From the NCBI GenBank assembly GCA_020633055.1, contig JACKEJ010000008.1:558001-622000 (forward strand): a stretch of 64,000 nt of DNA, given 5' to 3'. Source of the stretch: Sandaracinaceae bacterium. GTDB lineage: Bacteria; Myxococcota_A; Polyangia; Polyangiales; Houyiibacteriaceae. This document shows positions 1 through 8,591 of the stretch, in pieces; position 1 is the first letter of the stretch; each line of letters opens with the position of its first letter. Under the pieces are notes generated by a model. The model was given only the letters and a program-made list of their open reading frames with translations, was not told the origin of the DNA and ran no database searches. The position numbers and the translations under genes are program-made.

Positions 1-2
1 GG

Positions 3-800
3 GCGCCCGTCAGCCTCGTACCTGTCATGCTCACCACGACGGTCGAGGCCAACCTCCGTACGGGCCCATCCACAAGCCACCAGGTTTCAGGTGTCGTGCC
101 CGCCAAGAGCCTTATCGTGGGCTTCCTCGGGAGCCTGGAGGGGGTCACGGCAGCGTACGGGCAGAGGGGGACGTGGGCCTACGTGAGCGCGTCCAGCGAC
201 GACTCAGGCTGGATGGCCGGTGCGCTCCTCGAGACCTATCAGGGCTGTGTTCCAGACGGGGCAGCGTTGATGAGGGCCTCGCCTAGCGTCCCCGCGTTTG
301 GAGCGTCCCCCTTGTTGCTCTCTACCAACGTCCGCCTGGAGGGCAGCCGGCGATCGGTGGTCGTCGCGGTGGCGCGCGACCCTGCTCGGCGACAGTCCTT
401 CGTCGGCATCTACCCCATCTCGTCGCGCACGTGTCAGCTCAGCACGGGTCAGGTGACCACGGTGTCGAGCTACGTCGCGCAGATGGTGTTGTTCGAGCTC
501 ACGCGCGACGCCGGTCCCACAGCGCTCGCGCTTGGCACCCACCCAGGGTGGTCTCCAAGCCCGTCGGGCCACCTGGACTGGAAGGTGTACGTGCCAGGTA
601 ACAGCGGGCGCGTCATCTGGTCTCAGCAGGTTGCCAACTCCGTGCTGCTCGATACGTCGAGGTCTGAGAGAATGCGCTTCCAGCAGAGCGTGGGGCGTGG
701 GGCGTCTGCCACGTACTTCCCGCTCGTCCTCCGGAGGAGAGGCGGAGAGACGCGCTACGCGTACATTGGGGGCGAGTTGATTCCGGTGACCGGGCCGTAG
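3..800 (+). CDS. SH3-like domain secreted protein, 5' end missing
   Basis: The reading frame is open from base 3 through the first ATG at 27, and the protein from that ATG has no signal peptide, so the true start very likely lies upstream of the window. The first 70 or so residues resemble a bacterial SH3 (SH3b) domain: a 'NLRTGPSTSHQ' motif near the start and a 'SGWMAGALL' motif at its end, the usual signature of these cell-wall or surface-binding modules. The remaining 190 residues are a beta-rich region of no recognised family with two cysteines. A secreted or periplasmic location is inferred from the SH3b fold only. The function is unknown. Confidence 0.65.
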   Translation, partial: APVSLVPVMLTTTVEANLRTGPSTSHQVSGVVPAKSLIVGFLGSLEGVTAAYGQRGTWAYVSASSDDSGWMAGALLETYQGCVPDGAALMRASPSVPAFGASPLLLSTNVRLEGSRRSVVVAVARDPARRQSFVGIYPISSRTCQLSTGQVTTVSSYVAQMVLFELTRDAGPTALALGTHPGWSPSPSGHLDWKVYVPGNSGRVIWSQQVANSVLLDTSRSERMRFQQSVGRGASATYFPLVLRRRGGETRYAYIGGELIPVTGP

Positions 801-981
801 TCCAACGTGCGCGGCGCCCGCGGAAGCGCTTCGAGTAGGACGAGGTCGTGCTGGGCGCAGACCACGGCGCTGTTGTCCGCAGTGCCCACGGAATCACCCC
901 GGGAGTGACAAGACGAAGGTAGGCGCACAATGGCGCTCAAATCCCGTTCGAAGTCGCTCGGTGCGCGAAAGTGGAGTGAAC

Positions 982-1668
982 ATGGATTCAGAAGAGTCGA
1001 AGATCGCCAAAGAGACGAGCCTCCTCAAGAAGGAGGTAAACTTGATGGCCCTCCGACCGTTCATTCTTGCGTTCCGCAAACCGGGGTCGTTCCGGGCTTT
1101 CTGCTTCCTGCTTCTCGGTCTTCTTGGAGGGTCCCTGATACTTGGCTTTATCGCCCTGTCTTTCGGGATGTGGGCCTTCGTAGTAGGTCAACTAGAACAC
1201 GACTTCAGAGTCGGCCTTCTCTTGTCTGCCGGCGTCACTCAATCGCTTATGGCTACGTGGACGTATCTCGCGATTACCATCATCGTGACACGCGGCGAGG
1301 AGATGAAGACGACGGTCGGAGACGACAGGTACTTCGTCGTACCCATAGCCGTCATCCTCTTCCAGATGACTGGAGAGCTCGTTGCGGCATCCCAAGTCGT
1401 CGCTGGGGGGGTCGCGATGTTCGGACTCTGGACCTCCGAGTTCAGCCTCTTTCAATATCTGGAACTGGACCCATTCGGACTCCTGCCGAGAATGTCCGGC
1501 AGTGCAGGGTTCCTCGGTGGTCTCATCGCGATGATGACCGCCATGCTGACGGCCACCTTCGTGCTTTTCACAACTCAGTTCATCGCAGAGTGTGCAAGGG
1601 CGGTCATCGACATCGCCATCAACACGCGCCGTGACGTGTGCGAGGAAGCGCGGGTCGACGGGCCATAG
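982..1668 (+). CDS. Multi-pass inner-membrane protein, unknown function
   Basis: A 228-residue protein. ATG 982 is chosen over the GTG at 961 because a GGAGTG ribosome-binding site lies just upstream. The first 40 residues are charged (SEESKIAKETSLLKKEV) and probably cytoplasmic. About four hydrophobic stretches follow, near residues 41-69, 78-97, 118-142 and 170-200, and the C-terminus is charged. I recognise no family or catalytic motif. It stands alone, between a secreted protein gene and a 500-bp stretch holding a relic leader. Its start region and GC are less extreme than the main minus-strand operons. Confidence 0.75.
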   Translation: MDSEESKIAKETSLLKKEVNLMALRPFILAFRKPGSFRAFCFLLLGLLGGSLILGFIALSFGMWAFVVGQLEHDFRVGLLLSAGVTQSLMATWTYLAITIIVTRGEEMKTTVGDDRYFVVPIAVILFQMTGELVAASQVVAGGVAMFGLWTSEFSLFQYLELDPFGLLPRMSGSAGFLGGLIAMMTAMLTATFVLFTTQFIAECARAVIDIAINTRRDVCEEARVDGP

Positions 1669-1877
1669 CGACCACTCTTCACCTTCCGCAGATGCGTCGG
1701 TGTTGCGACAAGGCCATGTGTGGGAGCGCAGCATCATGGCCTTGTCTTCGATCCCCTGACCCCCACTGCGGTCGCGTCACCTCTCCACGGCACCAAACGC
1801 GCTACCCTTGGACCGGCGGCGGCCTAGAGGTCGCCTTCGGCGCTGAGGACTCGGAACGAGCTCGTTCTACCTCGAAG

Positions 1878-2030
1878 GAAACGCCGAGGCGGACTGCGCC
1901 CGTCTCAGTCCGGGGAACCACACGGATTGGAGGCCCTCACGACAAGCAGAGAAGGAGTCCACCATCCACTGCGCCGCTCACGCCACACGTCCTTGCATCG
2001 CTACGCTTCTCGCCGGGGCTTGGTCGGTCT
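1878..2030 (+). pseudogene. Start-lost relic of a lipoprotein leader (upstream copy)
   Basis: The 504-bp space 1669-2172 has no convincing gene but contains about 90 bp that align by eye with the upstream region and first codons of the lipoprotein at 5443. Both carry CCACACGGATTGG, then a C-rich patch, ACGACAAG, a run of GAGAAGGA and the beginning of a signal peptide. Where the 5443 gene has ATGCAC, this copy has ATCCAC at 1964, so the start codon is lost. The frame that follows still reads like a hydrophobic signal segment (IATLLAGAWSVLGA) and then stops after about 50 codons. I infer a duplicated leader whose gene has decayed. Nothing else is seen in this gap. Confidence 0.5.
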
Positions 2031-2172
2031 TGGGAGCCAAGCGGTCATTCATGAGGACAGTGGCCGGCACGACCTTGACACCTCCGCGCTCGCGTAAACG
2101 CCCGCTGTCTCTTCCGTAGGACTCTTCAGCGGCTCGACCCGCCCGCCGTCATGTCACGGGGAGAGGCACACC

Positions 2173-5100
2173 ATGCAGAACGTCTACTCGACCACCACCG
2201 CACTGATCTTGGCCGTGACTACCGTGGGCTGTTCCGCGCCCCGCCCATCGGCGCCAGATTCCGGCGGACCAGAGGTGGACGCCTCAAGTACGCCAGACGC
2301 GGCGACTGACTCCGAAATCGTGATACCCGACGACGCTGGGGGACATGCGACGTGGCCGTCATCTCGCATCTTCACGACCCGCGTCGGGGCTCAGTCAGTG
2401 GAGGGCTCGAATCCGTGTTCCTCATCGACCAGTCACCAGGTAGGCGCGCTGGCATGGGGAGTCGGTGCCGACGGGAATGACCTTCTGGCCATGGGGCTAG
2501 TCGGCTCCGAGACGTGTGTCCTCGACGCGAATGCGACAGCGCGCACGCTCGTGGTCCTAGCGCTCGGCGGCCGCTACTTGTCACCGCAGAGCCGTCTCGC
2601 TCTGTGGGTTGAGCTCGGCAACACGGATCTGACGCCGGTCGAAGCGTCACTTCGTCGCTCCCCTTCACTTCAGCAGGCGCTGCTCGACCCGACGCTCGCA
2701 ACCTCGGTGCGGGAGGCCAGAGACGACTTCACGCGCATCACACTCGCCCAGCCGCGGAGGCTGGTCCCCGACCCCGACCATGGCCTCGAGAATCTCGAGT
2801 TCGGCGAACCCATCCTCAGCGCTGACCGCACACAGGTCGCGCTGTCCGCACGTCTCGGGCGCTATCCCGGCTGGACGGGGCTCCTTCTGAGGGATGTCGG
2901 CGAGATCCGCGCAGTCCGTACAGGGAGCTCCATCGTCTACCTCCGGTCGTCAGACTTCATCGACGTGTACCGGGTACTGCAGGCCTATCAGCCAGCCGTC
3001 GTCGAAGGCAACCTCACTATCTCTGTACAAGAAGGCCCCGACGTCGACGTTCGCGTGATCGCCCCCTCGTTCGTTGGGTATGCGTCGCACGCTCTGAATC
3101 CCGATCCCCGGGTGCCACTGAGTGACGAACTTCTCTATGGCGAGGTCATGGGCCGGTCGCTGGCGGGAATTGCTGCACGCATGGTTGCTGCTTTGCTTCC
3201 AGACTTAATCGGCGAACTGGGCTCGTCACCCTGTGAGGAAGCCATTCTCGAATTCATCGCCGCTTCGGTGACCGAAGTACCGACCAACCTTCCGACGACT
3301 ATCGGAGAAATCGACGGTTGGGCGAACGACGTTCTGACGACGCTTATCGACAACTTCCACACGCTCACTGCGTGCTCCTTCATTGGCGTTCCTCCGCGGT
3401 GGCTTTCTTGGTTGGCGGACAAGGTCGCCCTGGTGGACGATTTGCTGGACGCAATTGACAACACGCTGGATCTGGTCGATGTCGTTGGCGGGAGCCCCTT
3501 TGCATTCCACACGCTCGAACTGTGTTCGGTTTGTTGCGCAGGAGGTGAGTGTCCGACCGCCTGCGGCGTCGAAGCGGGTACCCTGGTGTGCTGTGCGTCG
3601 GGTGCGTCCACGGCGGAGATCTGCAATGGAGTGGACGACGATTGCGATGGCGCAAGCGACGAGGGCGTCGAGACGGCCTATTACCAGGACTGCGATGGCG
3701 ACACCTTTGGGGCGCTCGATTCGTCTGGCACGCTCGGCTGCAGCGCACCCAGTGCGGGTCCTTCAGAGTGCCCCTTGGCTGGCTGGTCCACCTCTTCCTC
3801 CGATTGCGATGACGGCAACGCTTCCGTGAACCCTGGGGCCACTGAGATCTGCAACGCCCTAGACGACGACTGCAACGGGACCACGAACGACGAGCCGGAT
3901 GCCGCGGTGTCGTGCGCCGCATCAACGCCACCAAACGCCATCGCCGTGTGCGAGAACGACTCGTGCTCCCATGTCTGCGAGCCGGCCTACGTTGGAGCCC
4001 TGTGCGACGGTTGCGCGGTGGGGTACAGCGGCTATCCCGAGTGCAGGCCAGTGTTGTGCGGGGACAGTTCCTGCGGCCCTGGTGAAACGTCGGCGAATTG
4101 CTGTGAGGATTGTGGGTGCGGAGTCGGATCGACGTGTCTCGGAGCGATGTGCACCATCGCCGGTGCGCAGCGTATCGCAGCCGGGCACCGGCACACATGT
4201 GTGGTTGCTCGGACCGGAGAGGTCTACTGCTGGGGCTCTAACTCTGACGGTCAGCTCGGCAACGGGACCTCAGGGAGCGGCAGCGTTGCGCTCCTGCCAG
4301 TGAGGGTGACAGGGATCACAAACGCCCGGACTGTGGCGCTTGGTGAAGCTCATTCGTGTGCCGTGCTCAACGATGGCGCTGTGTGGTGTTGGGGGCGCAA
4401 CACCAACGGACAACTCGGCGACGGATCGACCATTCGGCGCACGGTGCCTGTGGCTTCGGTCGGAGTCACGGACGCTGCGCAGCTGGGGGCCGGGGCCGAC
4501 TTTACGTGCGTGCGGACTACGGGAGGCGCAGTTCGATGCTGGGGTAGCAATGGTTCCGGCCAATCGGGTGTGGGCACCAGTGGCGGCAACACGCTGCTCG
4601 CTTCCACTGCGGCGATCGAGCTCGGGGTGCTCGACGTCAGTGTCGGGTTTGCCCATGTGTGCGCGGTCAGGACCAGTGGCACGGTAGAGTGCTGGGGCTA
4701 CGGTGAGACTGGCCGCGTGACGGGACTGACCTGGGACCACGCCAGCTACCGGACGCCTCAGACCGTCGCTGGCGTCTCCGGCGCACTTCGGGTCGCTGCG
4801 GGGGACCAGCACACTTGTGCACTGATTGATGACGGAAGCCAGCTCTGTTGGGGCGGGAATCAGTTCGGCCAGTGCGGCAGGGGCTCCACGTTCTGGGGGG
4901 GTGGGGAGTCCCCAGGGGCTGTCGCCAATCTGGACGCAACCACCGCAATCGAAGCGGGAACCAACCACAGCTGCGCAGTGGACGGGGACGGCACGATATG
5001 GTGTTGGGGACCAAACGCGGATGGGCGGATTGGTGATGGGTCAACGGACAACGCGCTGAGTCCTCGGGCTGTGCAGGGCATTACCGACGCGCTCGAGGTG

Positions 5101-5268
5101 ACGGCAGGCGGGAGCCACACTTGCGCCTTATCCGAGCAAGGGGCGGTGTGGTGTTGGGGCCGAGCGTTGGAGGGCCAACTCGGCGATGGCACAACGGGCG
5201 GCGCGGGCGGGTACCGTGCGGCGCCAGTGACCGTGGTCGGAACCGAACCCGGAGGTCCCATCAACTGA
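2173..5268 (+). CDS. MopE/RCC1-repeat lipoprotein
   Basis: A 1031-residue exported protein. It starts after GGGGAGAGG and has a signal peptide ending in a lipobox (TTVGC, Cys20). Residues about 20-450 form a large domain I do not recognise. Residues about 482-590 hold two MopE-type calcium-site-like repeats (EICNGVDDDCDG, EICNALDDDCNG), then a cysteine-rich linker. Residues about 665-1031 hold seven RCC1-type repeats, each with a central cysteine and 'CWG', which should fold as a beta-propeller. RCC1 repeats on bacterial surface proteins are usually thought to be binding platforms; no enzyme motif is seen. Related RCC1 lipoproteins lie at 25618 and 55493. Confidence 0.85.
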   Translation: MQNVYSTTTALILAVTTVGCSAPRPSAPDSGGPEVDASSTPDAATDSEIVIPDDAGGHATWPSSRIFTTRVGAQSVEGSNPCSSSTSHQVGALAWGVGADGNDLLAMGLVGSETCVLDANATARTLVVLALGGRYLSPQSRLALWVELGNTDLTPVEASLRRSPSLQQALLDPTLATSVREARDDFTRITLAQPRRLVPDPDHGLENLEFGEPILSADRTQVALSARLGRYPGWTGLLLRDVGEIRAVRTGSSIVYLRSSDFIDVYRVLQAYQPAVVEGNLTISVQEGPDVDVRVIAPSFVGYASHALNPDPRVPLSDELLYGEVMGRSLAGIAARMVAALLPDLIGELGSSPCEEAILEFIAASVTEVPTNLPTTIGEIDGWANDVLTTLIDNFHTLTACSFIGVPPRWLSWLADKVALVDDLLDAIDNTLDLVDVVGGSPFAFHTLELCSVCCAGGECPTACGVEAGTLVCCASGASTAEICNGVDDDCDGASDEGVETAYYQDCDGDTFGALDSSGTLGCSAPSAGPSECPLAGWSTSSSDCDDGNASVNPGATEICNALDDDCNGTTNDEPDAAVSCAASTPPNAIAVCENDSCSHVCEPAYVGALCDGCAVGYSGYPECRPVLCGDSSCGPGETSANCCEDCGCGVGSTCLGAMCTIAGAQRIAAGHRHTCVVARTGEVYCWGSNSDGQLGNGTSGSGSVALLPVRVTGITNARTVALGEAHSCAVLNDGAVWCWGRNTNGQLGDGSTIRRTVPVASVGVTDAAQLGAGADFTCVRTTGGAVRCWGSNGSGQSGVGTSGGNTLLASTAAIELGVLDVSVGFAHVCAVRTSGTVECWGYGETGRVTGLTWDHASYRTPQTVAGVSGALRVAAGDQHTCALIDDGSQLCWGGNQFGQCGRGSTFWGGGESPGAVANLDATTAIEAGTNHSCAVDGDGTIWCWGPNADGRIGDGSTDNALSPRAVQGITDALEVTAGGSHTCALSEQGAVWCWGRALEGQLGDGTTGGAGGYRAAPVTVVGTEPGGPIN

Positions 5269-5354
5269 GCGGACGGGTACGTCGCGCCAATACCGGAATG
5301 TGCTTCCAGCACATCAGCATCCCACCGTCAGCACACTCTCTGATCGAGCTGCCG

Positions 5355-5442
5355 CGTCGCCGGAGACGACGCATCATCTCGTTCGAGCGGGACCACACGG
5401 ATTGGCGGGGCCCACGACAAGGAGCGAGAGAAGGACTCCTCC
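5355..5442 (+). promoter_or_regulatory. Leader/promoter copy shared with the relic at 1878
   Basis: About 90 bp directly upstream of the lipoprotein start at 5443 match the decayed copy at 1878-1966. The core CACGGATTGG lies at 5396-5405, about 40 bp before the ATG, and a third CACGGATTGG occurs at 11747, about 50 bp before another lipoprotein. The distance suits a promoter element, but I cannot assign it to a sigma factor. GGAGCGAGAGAAGGA just before the ATG supplies the ribosome-binding site. Confidence 0.4.
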
Positions 5443-6863
5443 ATGCACCCCCGCACACACACCCGACTCCTCGCCATTGTCACCCTTCTTGCCGCGAGCT
5501 TCGTCGGCTGCGGGGGCGACGCGCCCCTCCTTGAGGACGGTGGCCTGCGGGACGTCGGCACCTCCGGCTGTAGCGTAAACAACGGAGGGTGTTCCACCAC
5601 GCCGATGGTCGTGTGCAGCCTCCGGCGCTCTGTCCTGTGGGGTCGTCCTGCAACCTCACCACGGGGTGTCTGGCGGGGCGCATCTGTGGCTCTCACGCGG
5701 ACTGCGTAGACACCGACCCCTGCACCCGCAACGAGACGTGCAACCCCGTCTCCGCGACCTGCACCTTCACCATCCTGGACAACGATGGCGACGGCGAACC
5801 GCCCCTCGTGTGCGGTGGCACCGACTGCAACGACGCAAGCAACCAGGAGGGCGCACGGGTTCCCGAGATCTGCGGCAACCTGATCGACGAAGACTGCAAC
5901 GGCATCACCGACATCGACGCAACAGTGGACTCCGACGTGTCGCTGCGCAACGACGAGTCGAACTGCGGTGCGTGCGGGCGGCAATGTAACGCCAACCAGA
6001 CGTGCTACCAAGGCAACTGCGTCGCGTGCGGCGGCACCGTCGGCGCGGCGTGCTGCGACACCTACTGCACGGCGAGCGACGCGTGCACCGGCGGAAGCTG
6101 CAACGCCGGGATGGACTGCCCCATCACGGGCGGCGCTGCAGCATGTGCGGCCTGTGGAGCTCTGGGCGAGCGCTGCTGCAACGGGCACAGCTGCGCACAG
6201 GGCACGTGCGCGTCAGGAACGTGCGTGCCGTGCGGCAGCATCGGCCAGGCCTGTTGCGCTGGGTCGTCGTGCGGCGCCGGCGCCGCGTGTAGCAATGGGT
6301 CATGCGTTGCCTGCGGCGGCGTTGGGCAACCTTGCTGCGCGGGAACGACTTGCGGCGGGGGTGCGACCTGCAGCGGAGGCTCATGTGTCGCCTGCGGAGG
6401 CGTTGGGCAGCCTTGCTGCGCAGGAACGACTTGCGGCGGGGGTGCGTACTGCAGCGCAGCCGTCTGCCACCCGTGCGGGGGGCTAAATGACCCCTGCTGT
6501 GAGCTTGACAGCTGTGACACGTCACTCGAATGCAAGTCGCTGTACTCACTCTTCGCGTATCCAACACCAGATGCGTGCCAGCCGGAAGGCTGTGGCGGCC
6601 AAGCCGAACCATGTTGCCCAGACGGTTGCGATTTCGGGTTTTCCTGCAACCTCAACGGAGACTGCGAGCCTTGTGGGAGGGATGGTGAGGCTTGCTGTGA
6701 ACAAGGAGGAAGCATCTTCTGCGTGAATAGATGGGCACGCTGCCACTTCAGCGGAGGCGGTGACAGTGAATGTCGTACGTGCGGATTTCCCGGTGCCCGG
6801 TGCTGCGCTTCGAATCAATGCGATGACGGAAGGTGCAACATATCGTCTGGCATATGTGAATAG
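5443..6863 (+). pseudogene. Cysteine-rich lipoprotein interrupted by one frameshift
   Basis: Two overlapping reading frames together make one protein. The first (from ATG 5443) gives a signal peptide with lipobox (SFVGC, Cys23) and 'CSVNNGGC'. The second, readable from before 5640 to 6863, gives 'SCNLTTGC', one MopE-like repeat (EICGNLIDEDCNG) and then a long series of CxxCG-GxxCC cysteine repeats. The switch lies near 5610-5640, where adding one base would restore a single 470-residue frame. I cannot tell a sequencing error from a real mutation, and the downstream frame shows no other damage. It would be an exported disulfide-rich surface lipoprotein of unknown role. Confidence 0.7.
6306..6467 (+). 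repeat. Two tandem 81-bp coding repeats
   Basis: Two adjacent, nearly identical 81-bp units each encode 27 residues beginning VACGGVGQPCCAGTTC. They differ mainly at silent positions and near the second unit's end. Less similar units flank them in the same gene, so this looks like recent expansion of the cysteine-repeat region. Confidence 0.8.
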
Positions 6864-6891
6864 GCGCCGGAAACGCGTGGCGCATTCGTAG

Positions 6892-8496
6892 GTGAGTATC
6901 ACTAGACCATGTCCTCGACTATCGCGCCTTTTGCCTCTTGCAGCCATACTAACTATTCACAATTTGATCGTATGGATTCTGGATGTGAGATGCGACGATG
7001 CATTTATCGCATATCGGTACGCACATAGACTCGCCCAGCGAGGCGAATTGGCCTTCAATGACGGCGAACGCGTTGAGGGGTTCTCAAGCCCACTCTACGC
7101 GATCATTCTCTCCATAGGTGAACTTCTCGGTGTAGCTCCAGAGAAACTAAGTCCGATCATTGGCGTATCTGCTTCAACAGCGTCAGTTGCACTCGTATAC
7201 CATATCGGAACTTTTGATCGCAATGAAGCCAGGTACACAAACCTCCTGCCATGCGCACTTCTTGCGATCATGTTCACGTATTCTTCACATGCTGCCGACG
7301 GCCTGGAGACGTCGCTATTTTCCTGTGCGACGCTGATATCATTCGCCCATCTTGTCGCAAAGAGGCGCTCGCTGGAGCGACGCGACGCCGTGGTGTCGGG
7401 AGTTCTCTTTTCACTATCCTGGGCTCTTCGCCCGGAGGGAATATTCGCCTTCATCGCGTCGCTTATCATTGCATTTCAGCGTCGCGTTCGCGTCACGGCA
7501 TACGCAACGATCGTTGGCTCTGGCTTGATACTTCGGTACGCATTCTACCTCGACATATTTCCGAATACCGCGCGTGCGAAGATGCCAGCGTATGCAACGG
7601 AGCTGCTTACGCATGGGTTGCACTATTTGAGCTTCTTCGCGGATGACTTCGGATTGTTTGCATTCGTGTTCTGTGCACTCGTTGCAATTTTTGGACTATC
7701 AATCGCTCTTGCGCGTCGTTCGTTCGAGTCGCGGTTTGCGTGGGTGTGTTTGGCTTTTGTTTACTGTTTTCTTCATGCTATGTTCGTAGTGTGTGTTGGT
7801 GGAGACTTTCAGGATGGGCATCGGTTTCTTCATGTCATAATCGCCCCGCTGTTTTGTGGTTTTGCAGCGAGTGGGAGTCTTGTTTGCGAGTATCTGTATG
7901 ATCGCGGTCGCATGGCCGCCCGGCTTGGTATGCTGGCAATCCTTGGCGGGTCCATCGCCTACGGTGCCAAGCAGTTTTCCCTCGTTCGGTCCGCTGCTAT
8001 CAATGAGATGGACACCCGTGCGTCGCGCCGAGTCATGACGCTGGAGGCGCTTCGAACTCAGGTGGACCGTGACACGGCGTTGGCAGGATATTTGGCGGAG
8101 CGCCTCGCTCCAACCGACTGGATTGCTACGCAGGCATCAGGTGTAGTTCCCTATCTAACGGATGCACCGACGATTGACGCATTTGGGCTTTCGGATCGGT
8201 TCGTCGCGTTGCACGGGGTGCGGGTTCCGGGACTAATCGGCCATCGCCGGGCGGCCCCGCTGTGGTATCTTGCTTCGCGACGTCCGACCGTGCTCGCCAT
8301 TGACCTCATGCGGCCGTCCTACCGACCGATATCAATCCACGATGCTCCCAGGGCCCCATTCACCGAGTATCAGTGGATCGTAGCTAGTCTAGTGGTTCAC
8401 GGGCCTTCCGGACCGTACGAGTACTACGTTCCCCTGCTGGTGCGAGAGGACCGAGTTGGGGCGTTCGAAGCGGTTCAGCCGGAGATCGCACGGTAG
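6892..8496 (+). CDS. GT-C-type membrane glycosyltransferase, low GC
   Basis: A 534-residue protein with about ten hydrophobic segments. An early acidic pair (CDDAFIAYRYA, Asp35-Asp36) is followed by GERVEGFSSPLYA near residues 58-70. These are typical of GT-C polyprenyl-phosphate-sugar glycosyltransferases, the group that includes arabinofuranosyl- and mannosyltransferases, whose catalytic acidic motif sits in the first periplasmic loop. The likely role is adding a sugar to an envelope glycan or lipid; donor and acceptor are unknown. GTG 6892 is the only suitable start and has no strong ribosome-binding site. Base composition is unlike its neighbours: sampled 60-base lines at 7201 and 7741 count 29/60 and 24/60 G+C. 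This suggests transfer. Confidence 0.7.
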   Translation: MSITRPCPRLSRLLPLAAILTIHNLIVWILDVRCDDAFIAYRYAHRLAQRGELAFNDGERVEGFSSPLYAIILSIGELLGVAPEKLSPIIGVSASTASVALVYHIGTFDRNEARYTNLLPCALLAIMFTYSSHAADGLETSLFSCATLISFAHLVAKRRSLERRDAVVSGVLFSLSWALRPEGIFAFIASLIIAFQRRVRVTAYATIVGSGLILRYAFYLDIFPNTARAKMPAYATELLTHGLHYLSFFADDFGLFAFVFCALVAIFGLSIALARRSFESRFAWVCLAFVYCFLHAMFVVCVGGDFQDGHRFLHVIIAPLFCGFAASGSLVCEYLYDRGRMAARLGMLAILGGSIAYGAKQFSLVRSAAINEMDTRASRRVMTLEALRTQVDRDTALAGYLAERLAPTDWIATQASGVVPYLTDAPTIDAFGLSDRFVALHGVRVPGLIGHRRAAPLWYLASRRPTVLAIDLMRPSYRPISIHDAPRAPFTEYQWIVASLVVHGPSGPYEYYVPLLVREDRVGAFEAVQPEIAR

Positions 8497-8503
8497 TGCA
8501 ACG

Positions 8504-8534
8504 TCAGCGTGGAGCGGAGCCGCGGAGACGCTGA
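8504..8534 (+). terminator. Possible hairpin terminator
   Basis: TCAGCGT at 8504-8510 pairs with ACGCTGA at 8528-8534, closing a G+C-rich loop that can pair further inside. It begins 8 bases after the stop codon of the GT-C gene. There is no T-run, so factor-independent termination is doubtful. Confidence 0.3.
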
Positions 8535-8591
8535 GACCTTGCGGCATGCGTGTGGGGGCTTGATGCGGTAGCGTCGGACGAGGAGTGACCG

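Noticed and set aside
1638..2054. A plus-strand frame between the membrane protein and the RCC1 gene.
   Set aside because: No start site, no domain, and it overlaps the previous stop and the relic leader in a different frame.
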